This document shows positions 56,245 through 64,000 of a DNA stretch of 64,000 nt, piece after piece. Numbering within the stretch: position 1 is the first letter of the stretch; the number at the start of each line of letters is the position of its first letter. Source of the stretch: Cristatella mucedo (taxonomy: Eukaryota > Bryozoa > Phylactolaemata > Cristatellidae). Below the pieces are notes generated by a model. The model ran no database searches, was not told the origin of the DNA, and saw nothing but the letters and a program-made list of their open reading frames with translations. The position numbers and the translations under genes are program-made. Location: contig WPIO01000045.1 of NCBI GenBank assembly GCA_009760855.2, positions 1,145,001 through 1,209,000 on the forward strand. The letters run 5' to 3'.

Positions 56245-57040
56245 ATACACTGACAGCCAAGGTCTAAGACATTTGACTGTGTCGTTGGAATTTGTTCGAA
56301 ATCGTTGCATAAGCTCTTCTTAGACCCGGTCTCGCACGCCTGGATATTGGATTTGTAGCCCTTTCTCCACACTTTCTCCAACTTTCGAAGATTCTCCCTA
56401 ATGGGAAATAATCTCAAGCGCTTCTAAAAATTTGTCGATTACTGCTATTCAGTCAAAGGTAAATTCTTCATGAATTCGCTGAAGCCGCTGCTGAACCTTC
56501 TGAACTTTGCCCGCCCGTCAAATGCAGCAGGAGTTCTAATCGGTCGCCCCTTTACTCGGGAATCTTCGCTGGGCTCGGTGAGTAGCGAATTCGGCTAAAG
56601 GTGCTTCTTCCCACTTCAAAAAGTGTCAGATCTGGCTACTTCTTGCCTGATTTCAGGGCAATAGCTGTGAGGTCGCACAGATCGTCAGTGTCCGACAGAC
56701 CGGCTGTTCCGGTCATCCGCTTCGAGATGGTGGAGAGTGTCAGGTTGCATCAATCCAGCTGGTGCTCTCGAATGCTCTATTAATGGTTGACAAGCTCTGA
56801 GTTAGGTCGGCCGAGCTAGCTCGTCAAGTTTTGCAATGAGGCCTGTGATTTGGCACACCGTGGAAGAGACGGTCACAAACGACAGCCCTAGCGGACATTC
56901 GGAAAGAAAAATGAAGATTACGAGGAAAAGCAAAAGATGCCAAACGAAACCAAGATTTAGGAAAAAACGTGCACCTCTTAAATGACGTGCTTTCCTTTCA
57001 ACTTAACGCGCATCAGCCCCTCAACAGCCTTGGCTACTTC
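56245..57040. other. Unassigned intergenic sequence
   Basis: No gene or repeat recognised. Confidence 0.5.
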
Positions 57041-57049
57041 ATTCGCGTC

Positions 57050-57450
57050 AAGTTGCTACAGTACACAGCCTCTCGCTGACTTGCACGGGCTCTCCATCAA
57101 GTAGCATGCTTAAAGTTCGAGGTTTTGTCACTCAGCTTTAGGTCTTGTCATTCTCTTACTGCAGCCATACCTATCCGAGCTACATTCCAACAGGCTAGGC
57201 ATCGTACCACCCGTTCTTCTGACTCAAGTCGTTTAGTTTTTTAGTCGTCCCTCAAACCGAGCTAAAAGTCCTTTGGAGAGCCTGCCTTCAGCTCGTATGC
57301 CCTCAAAGCCTGGAGCTCACTCCAGACTGGCGTCATGGCATTCCCTGATTTGGAATTTAATAAGTGGCTAAAAATGCACCCTGCAATCACAAGATTTGCT
57401 GGATCTTTGTGAATTGCCCTTTGTGTGCTTGGGCGTACTGATGCTGGCAC
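57050..57450 (+). mobile_element. LINE A fragment, C-terminal coding part
   Basis: Degenerate plus-strand copy: LADLHGLSIK-like, FEVLSLSFRSCHSL-like, then GESAFSSYALKAWSSLQTGV (for GDRAFSSYAPKAWNSLPT). Stops and frameshifts. Confidence 0.8.
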
Positions 57451-57579
57451 GTTCTCTCTGACCTTTCTTTGTGTTTCGCAAACGCACTCGTGAAAGCAGC
57501 CAGGGCCAATACGGTTCTCCTCTCGATCCTCCATTCATTGGTTCTGTCTTCCTGTGTACTGTCTGTCCGTCACTCTCTC

Positions 57580-57700
57580 CTCTTTGTCCTCTCTCTCTCT
57601 CCTCTCTCTACTCTCTCTCTCTCACCTCTCTACTATCTCTCTCTCTCTCCCTCTCTCCCCCCTCTATCTCTCCTCTCTCTCTCTCTCTCTTTCTGTAGCT
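57580..57700. repeat. CT-rich tract
   Basis: Imperfect CTCTCTC repeat with CTACT and CACCT interruptions. Confidence 0.93.
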
Positions 57701-57864
57701 GTCTCATGTCTCTCTCAGACTGTCTGCCTCTTTGTTATGACCCCATTCCTCATTTCTGTAATACCGTCTCTCAGCACATCTCGGGTCTTTCGCTCTAAAA
57801 TTAAAATAAAAGTAAGAATAGCATGTTTAACTGCCTCATTAACGTAGCGAAAGAAGAACGCTAG

Positions 57865-57895
57865 CTGCTCTCGCTCTATCTCTCTCCCCTCTCTT

Positions 57896-57951
<56 letters not shown>

Positions 57952-57990
57952 CTCTCTTGCTCTCTCTCACCTCTCTCTCGCTCTCTTGCT
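57865..57990. repeat. (CT)n tract
   Basis: CT repeat with a pure central run at 57908-57948. Confidence 0.95.
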
Positions 57991-58044
57991 TCTCTACTTG
58001 AGCGCGTGTGTGCACGGTCCGTCCCGTCTCATTCACAACATTAC

Positions 58045-58240
58045 TTGAGCCGTGATGGCACGCTAGGTAATGCGGTTGCTTTTCACGACCTCGTTCCAGG
58101 GGTCGTGGGCTCGAATCCTGCGGTGGGCGATTCTTTATCGCCGTTGCAAGCGATGGTGAAAGCCGTAAAGGCTCTTCAGTCGCTATACAAAAGAGGCCGT
58201 TAAATCAGCTCGTATTTATTTATTTATTTTATTTACTTGA
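58045..58240 (+). mobile_element. SINE-1 copy, near full length
   Basis: GAGCCGTGATGGCACGCTAG, A box, TTTTCACGACCTCGTTCCAG, B box GGCTCGAATCC, GCGGTGGGCGATTCTTTATC, AAGGCTCTTCAGTCGCTATA, AAAAGAGGCCGTTAAATCAG, then an ATTT-type tail (TATTTATTTATTTATTTTA). Confidence 0.92.
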
Positions 58241-58249
58241 CTTGGATCG

Positions 58250-59500
58250 CCGCGCCGACCGCTTACGGTGGCTCCGGAAGACGAACCAACGACGGCTAAT
58301 ACTACCTGGAAAACGTGTAATTGTGTAAATAATCCGTTTTTCATTAAAAAAAACGAACTTAGAAACCCTGAAGCGCTCCGTAGCCTTGCGAATGATAACC
58401 CGGTCCAACCTCGGGGCGCACCTCTACCTGCTTGTGCGCCGGTCCGTCCCTTAATGTCCCATTTGCCGAATCTCTCCACCTTCTTTATTTCAACTCTCCT
58501 CTTCTTTCTCCTACCCTATTAAATTATTATTCTCTATTAAATTAACTCGTCGACGGACGGAACCCGAGTTGTAGGGATCGGCTATTGAGACATACCGACA
58601 ACGACACTACAAAAGATATATTGGCCATTCACTTGTCGCTCGCACCATTGCGTGGAGTGCGCCCTAGGACCTTGGCGCCTCGCCGCGCGAGCGCTAGGAC
58701 CCGTTTTAGCGTGACGTCCACTTGCTGTTTTACAGGTTAGTCTCGTCGCACTGGGATTAATCGCGCCCGTAACAAGCCAAGTTCGACCTATTAGCCGCAA
58801 GATCTCTGGATGTCCCGCTCGAAGCCTCTGGATGTCCCGCTCGAAGCCCCGGGTGGTCCCGACAACACGCTTCGCGTCCCTGGTGTCCGATTCATATCGA
58901 GATTGACGCTTTTGCGTTTTCTTTCGCTCGAGCTCTTTGTCGCTATTCGCTTTCGGGCAGTCGGCCGTGCTACTTTAGTCGCCGCTCTCACCCACCCCGT
59001 CGTATCCGCCCGTCCTCTCCGGCTATACGCTTTTTCCGCGTGCCCGACTTTTTCTCGCGAAGGGCGCAAGAAATAAAGGTACGATTATTCAACGATATTA
59101 TCGGCATAGCGACAGAAGAGCCTCGGCGATTTCACGGTCCGCGGGTGCAGCGGGCAGTGAAAGAGTGCGTTCTGCAGGACTGGAAGCCGAGTCGAGTGCC
59201 CTGCGAGCACTTTTTCGCTGGGCTGCTCCCCGCAGTTAGGACTCGCACCCTCGCGCTCTCTCTTTGCGTTGGGGTAACGGGGCGGGGCTAGGGGGAGAAC
59301 GGAGCCACGGAACGGCCCAACCGACCGCTGGGGGGGGGGTTGCGCCGTTAGCATCCGCCGCCGATCTGACGATCGCCATCAGATCGCCATCATATCGCCG
59401 ATCGTCAGTTGGCTCCTGTCTCCGCCCGAAGTTGCACCTAAACTGCAACTCAGCCTTTCTAGAGCTAAAGCTGCCGCCGCCGCCGCACCGCCAGCCCGCT
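58250..59500. other. CpG-rich segment without recognised gene
   Basis: Frequent CG dinucleotides, in contrast to the surrounding sequence. It includes a 22-bp tandem duplication (GGATGTCCCGCTCGAAGCC type) near 58807-58850. Open frames of 70-115 codons on both strands have no visible homology. Could be a CpG island of an unseen gene or the flank of a transposable element; nothing decides between these. Confidence 0.4.
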
Positions 59501-59510
59501 GCGGGCCGCC

Positions 59511-59668
59511 GTCGGCTGAAGGTGCTCGCCTCGACCGAGGTCGAGGCGAATGTATTTGATGACAAGAGGAGGTGGTGGGCTCGGACATCGTGGCAAATGC
59601 GAAGCGCCTGAGTAGGGATTCTCTTCTTAAGTTCTCTAAGGGCGATACAAAAATGAATGAATTATTTA
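59511..59668 (+). mobile_element. SINE-2 copy, diverged
   Basis: GGTGCTCGCCTCGACCGAGG head, GTGGTGGGCTCGGACATC in place of the B box, then GCGAAGCGCCTGAGTAGGGA and AAGTTCTCTAAGGGCGATAC, with an AATGAATTATTTA tail. Confidence 0.75.
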
Positions 59669-60818
59669 TATCCCGCTCGTGGATTGAAACTTCAAACTTT
59701 GCTAGTAAGTTCTAGTCAGGTGTTAGAGCTAATCACTCCATAGAGTCAGCACTGCTTTGGGTGTACAACTACTAAGAAATGCAGACGTGGGTAGAGTATC
59801 TCTGCTTGTTTAGCTCGATCTTTCAGCAGCTTTTGATACTATTGATCACCAAGTCCTTCTAGTGCCCCTCATCTCGCCTGGGCATCACTGGCACTGCTCT
59901 GCAATGGTTCAGGAGGTCCTAACTCAGTGAAAGACTCCAGAGTATCGATGTGAATGGGCAAAGATCATCCGAGGAACCCCTGAAATATGGGGTACCTCAG
60001 GGCTCCGTGAGTGGTCCAGTTTTTTTCACGGTTTATACTTTCCCTCTTGCCGATGTGATTGCCAAGCACAATCAAGGTTTTCACTTCTATGCGAATGACA
60101 CTCAGTTGTACCTTTGCTTTGATCCCTCCCAGCCTTCGAGCACCTCAAATTCTCTCAACTCACTTGCTGCATGCATTGATGACATCCGCACATGGATGGC
60201 AGAAAATTTTCTAAAACTAAATGACGATAAAACTAACTTACTAGTTATGGGCAAACTCAGTGTGATTCACAAATTGGAAAGGCCTGCCGCTCAAAATCGG
60301 CTCTGCCAACATATCTCTTGTTGAACGTCCACGAAATCTAATAGTCGTGTTCCAAAGTGACCTTTCCTTAAACGACCACATTAGCTCCACAGTCAAGTCT
60401 GCCTACTTTCAGCTACATACATAACACTGCTAAAATGCGGGCTTGTTTAGACAGGTATACCACATCTAAATTGGTCAATGCATTTGTGACATCCCGTCTT
60501 GAATTTCGTAACTCACTGCTTGCTTGCCTACCGGCATGTGCAACCAGGCTCTTACAGCTGGTGCAAAACTCTGCAGCTAGGCTTGTCTGTCGTGAGCGTA
60601 TCAGTTGCCATACCACACCACTTCTCGCCGACCTCAACTGGCTACCAGTCAAGCAACGCACCGACTTCCAAGTTTTTCTCACTCACTTTTAGGTCCCTTC
60701 ATTAATTGGCTCCAGCTCACCTACTGGATGTACTGTCCCACCTGGCTAAGCATAGTACTTCGTACTTTTTGGAATCTAACTGTTTACTTTACCTATACCT
60801 CGTACAAACCTCAAATCT

Positions 60819-60951
60819 GCCGAGCTGGTTTGGTCCAGCGGATAAGGTGCTCGCCCCGACCAAGGTCTGGCTGAGGTCGTGGGCTCGAGCCCCGAGGCAT
60901 ATGTGAAGCGCCTGAATAGAGATTAAGTTCTCTTGGGGCGCTATACAAATG

Positions 60952-60955
<4 letters not shown>
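60819..60955 (+). mobile_element. SINE-2 copy nested in LINE A
   Basis: Best SINE-2 copy: GGTTTGGTCCAGCGGATAAG (A-box region), GGTCGTGGGCTCGAGCCCCG (B box), then GTGAAGCGCCTGAATAGAGA and TTAAGTTCTCTTGGGGCGCT, and a tail leading into (TA)n at 60955-60982. It interrupts LINE A between AAATC and TTTGGAGA, which are adjacent in uninterrupted copies. Confidence 0.93.
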
Positions 60956-60986
<31 letters not shown>

Positions 60987-61171
60987 GGAGATCGTGCCTT
61001 TAGTTCGTATGCTCCCACAGCCTGTAACTCACTCCCGACTTGCGGAACGACATCCTGACTTGACCACATTTAAAAAGAAATTAAAAACGCATCTACTTAT
61101 GACAGCATTTAGTGGGTCCCTGCGATTCGTCCTTTATGTGCCCAGGCGTCCTGATACTGTTGCTTGTTGCC

Positions 61172-61172
<1 letters not shown>

Positions 61173-61250
<78 letters not shown>
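61173..61250. repeat. (TA)n microsatellite
   Basis: About 76 bp of TA inside the LINE A 3' UTR. Confidence 0.98.
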
Positions 61251-61251
<1 letters not shown>

Positions 61252-61489
61252 GACACATTTGGAGATATCTTTCCAATGTTAGGGCTTATGATGTGCATGC
61301 TACCACTAACCAAGCTTGCATGCTGACCCTGCGCATGTCACCCCTAATCATGTTATTCTTGCTGTTTATTGTGCATGCTACCACTAACCGTTCTATTCGT
61401 GCATGCTTTGCAACTGATGCAAAGCGCCTAGAAAGAGATTGAGTTCTCTGAGGGCACTTTATCAAATGTATTACTGTTATTACTTCTTA

Positions 61490-62380
61490 TTCCTGACCCT
61501 CGGCCCGTCGGCCGCTGGCTCATCCTCAACAACTCGCCGGAGAGCGACGGAAGGCCGCTCCGATTCATACGACGACGCATGGCGACACTGCGCTCTCAGG
61601 CGAGGAGCGCCGACGCTCGCCCGAGAGACTCTCCGCTCCGCTCCCGCTGGCGCTCCTGAGGCGCCCCTCTCGGGCCTCCCGAGGGGAGGGGGGCTGGGGC
61701 TCGCGAGCCGCGAGCCCCGGCAGTAATCGCTCGTCAATGGTGGGCCTGCAGCCGGGCGGGCAGGGCCGCTGTCCATTAAATAAACGCGCGCACGCACTAC
61801 AAAGCACGAATAAACACTCGCGCTTGGCACTAATCAGCCAGCAGGTGAAAGCCGAGGATGTGGCTATGAATGATACCAACAGGAGAGGGTAATTTGAGAA
61901 CGGCAGAGCTGACCATAAACAGGAGTCGCTGGCAAAACAAGAGTGAAGGGTGGTCAACCGACCGGCGCGCGTCAGAGGATCTGAGAGGCTCGGAGCGCGC
62001 GCAGCCGCGCGCGAGGCCATCGAGTGCAGAGCGCGCTCCCCGGGCGCTCGGAGCGCGCAGGCGGCAGAGCCTCGAGCGGCCGCACCACAACGACGCCGAA
62101 CGACGGCCGAAGAAGGGGGTGCGAATCCTAGCGCCGCATGCGAATCTGAGCGCGGTCGTCTCCGAAGTCGCATGACGTCACTCGAAAGCCTACGTCGCTA
62201 GAGTGCGCACGAGTAGCGGCTTCCGGAATGGGTGGCGCTAGAAAAGGATATCCACCCGAAAGTACTATCGGAGCTCGCATCGCCTTCCGCGTGTTCTCAG
62301 TCAGCATAGCAGCACTGGTCACCACAGCGATTCGGTGCCATGCTGTTACATCACGAACGTACGGTCGAACCCACATTTCG
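61490..62380. other. CpG-rich segment without recognised gene
   Basis: CG- and GCGC-rich, especially 61600-61700 and 61970-62080 (CTCGGAGCGCGC twice). Open frames on both strands, rich in Arg, Ala and Ser, have no homology and reflect composition. It is bounded on both sides by LINE A 3' ends. Confidence 0.4.
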
Positions 62381-62384
62381 CTAC

Positions 62385-62545
62385 TGCCATTCATTTCATT
62401 TGTTTCTTTCAAGCATGTTTTTACTTACCATTCAATGGCATTTCACTTTACAGCAAATGTAAAGCGCCTAGAGGGAGAGAGATTAAGTTCTCTGAGGGCG
62501 CTTTATCAAGTGAGTTATTATTATTATTATTATTATTATTAGGTA
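62385..62545 (+). mobile_element. LINE A 3' terminal fragment
   Basis: CATTTGTTTCTTTCAAGCAT, CAGCAAATGTAAAGCGCCTA, GATTAAGTTCTCTGAGGGCG and a (TTA)n tail of about 8 units. Confidence 0.92.
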
Positions 62546-62697
62546 GAGACGTTTAAGTTGTGCGGCCGATTACCGTTAGAGGTAGCGCCTGGAAAAAGTA
62601 ATTATTGCAAGTTGATCCGGCTTCCGGTTGCTCGGACGACGCAGGTTTGCATTGTGTGAGCAGCTTCTTCTATATGTAAATAAGCTTAGTGCGGCTA

Positions 62698-62760
62698 GAT
62701 AATAATAATAATACACTTGATAAAGCGCCCGCAGAGAACTTGAAAGCACGATCGAATGGT
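62698..62760 (-). mobile_element. LINE A 3' terminal fragment
   Basis: Antisense AATAATAATAAT tail, CACTTGATAAAGCGCCCGCA and GAGAACTTGAAAGC. Very short. Confidence 0.75.
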
Positions 62761-62764
62761 TATT

Positions 62765-64000
62765 GGAATATATAATTCTTGCTACCCAAGTGCTTTGTTC
62801 GGGAAACAGTTTCAGTACCTGCTCTTCTGACTTTGAAAACCGACGTATTGGGCTCGAGTGATTTCTTTCGGTTAAGTTATTCACCATCGCCCGCTGCACA
62901 TAGACCTCTCGAAACTCCTCCCCCCTCTGCGCCCTCAATTGACTCCTGTCGCGTGCCAGACCTCATTATGCTTTTTGAACTTAAAAGCACGTCGGAAGTA
63001 ACGAGGGTCTGACGGCATCCGCCGATGCTGGTAGTTGGCACGAAGAGGCAGTATCCAATTTTCGAAGATACGTAGATGCTAGCTAGAGCACAATTCAATA
63101 TCGCCCATTTCTTGAGACGGCTACATACGTGCCTGTGAGGCAGCAACGGGTCATTCAAGGGCAATTCGAATTCCTGCCAGTGTCGTACTTGATTCTCAGG
63201 CTAACACGTCCCTATATCAATGCTTCAATTATGAGTGTAAAATATCCACGTCCAGGTCTCAGCCCAGAGGGGAATGTTGAATCAGCTTGACCTTGACCAT
63301 TTACATTGCACGATTGCACGAGGTGCACGTGAGCCACCGGTAAGCTCCATCGTTAGGAACATAAATCGTAGCCAATAGTAATGACCGGCAAGTGCTTACA
63401 CAGCAGCATACATTAACGCAATCTATACATTATGGCGAGCTAAATAAGCAAGATTAAGGCACGATACTAACTGTTCGAGAACTAAATAAGCAAGGTTGTG
63501 ACAGAAATATTATTACGGATATTCATTATTCGAGGTTGCTTTGTTGAAACTAGGAACCGATTATGCGATCTGTGACCGAAGCCGACAGTCATGAGATAGG
63601 CAGTCAATTGTGTTTCCGGAATTGGCCTACTCGTTTGAGCCGATGAGCTCTAGGCCACCAAGCCGTTGGTGTGTGTCATAGTCGCTGTTGAACGCCGGTA
63701 ATTCTCGGTTGCTGTCGAATAACTTATCTACATGATGGATACGGACTGGTTTAGGTATGAGCACACTGGTTTAGGCAGGAGCAGCTGCTATGCTCCTGCT
63801 ACTACTGTCTGCAGACATATTACTGGGTGTATTGGTGCTGCACCTACAACTAGCTAACTATGCTACAAGGCTCAGGCGGCACCTGTATTCGTCACTCACT
63901 GGCACAGACGAGCACCGTTTTGAGTGCTGTTTTCTGCCTAGTTCTAGTACGGTCGTGGATGCAGTCGCAACACGTTGTAAAGTAACATCAACATCTCCAC
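62765..64000. other. Unassigned intergenic sequence
   Basis: No gene, LINE or SINE box recognised; short direct repeats (ACTGGTTTAGG twice near 63745-63775) only. Confidence 0.5.

Larger units (their letters stand above)
59690..61480 (+). mobile_element. LINE A copy, ~1.8 kb, split by a SINE-2
   Basis: The longest LINE A copy in the window. Plus strand: LDLSAAFDTIDHQ-type motif near 59820, KYGVPQGSVSGPVFF near 59980, catalytic box FYANDTQLYLCF (YAND instead of YADD) near 60085, ENFLKLNDDKTNLLVMGK near 60210. The AFVTSRLEFRN region follows near 60480 and LLADLNWLPVKQRTDFQV near 60625. After the SINE come the AFSSYAPTACNSLP-like and DLTTFKKKLKTHLL parts and the 3' UTR to 61480. Frameshifts and the changed catalytic box make it inactive. 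Confidence 0.92.

Noticed and set aside
59690-61480. An active autonomous LINE
   Set aside because: The catalytic box is YAND, frames are broken, a SINE splits the element and the 5' part with endonuclease is missing.
45760-64000. A second cellular gene right of MTOR
   Set aside because: Every longer open frame is a LINE fragment, low-complexity or without recognisable homology, and I found no exon-like series with consistent splice phases. A noncoding or fast-evolving gene cannot be excluded.

Overview
The window is animal (metazoan) nuclear DNA. Coding sequence comes in short pieces bounded by GT/AG introns, and the rest is dense in simple repeats, LINE and SINE fragments and one Tc1-like relic. 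I see no bacterial gene order, ribosome binding sites or operons. The organism cannot be named from the sequence. The gene structure and the L2/CR1-like LINEs fit an invertebrate, possibly marine, but that is inference.

The only cellular gene I can support is MTOR (target of rapamycin kinase), on the minus strand. Its ATG is at 45234 and the coding sequence runs leftward to the window edge. I could place 36 consecutive exons (45234 to 611). They join in one frame to 1907 codons plus two bases, with canonical splice sites throughout. This covers the HEAT-repeat N-terminal part and most of the FAT domain. The FRB, kinase and FATC regions would lie left of position 1.

Introns range from about 0.1 to 4 kb and hold most of the repeats. 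There are two LINE families: A, with an (ATT)n tail, and B, with a TTACA-type tail. There are also two tRNA-derived SINE families; one carries a 3' end like that of LINE A. Other intron content includes a Tc1/mariner transposase relic, minisatellites, a 124-bp tandem repeat, and long (GA)n, (TA)n, (TG)n and (CTG)n tracts.

Right of the MTOR start (45.3-64 kb) I find no second gene. This part holds a short GC-rich 5' flank, several LINE copies (one split by a SINE), pyrimidine and GA tracts, and CpG-rich segments at about 46.5-46.95, 58.25-59.5 and 61.5-62.35 kb that I cannot assign. I found no previously undescribed system. The points most worth a second look are the two splice-site choices that only reading frame and homology settle, an Ala/Gly-rich insert in the HEAT region, a head-to-head pair of LINE 3' ends in intron 15, and the matching SINE and LINE tails.
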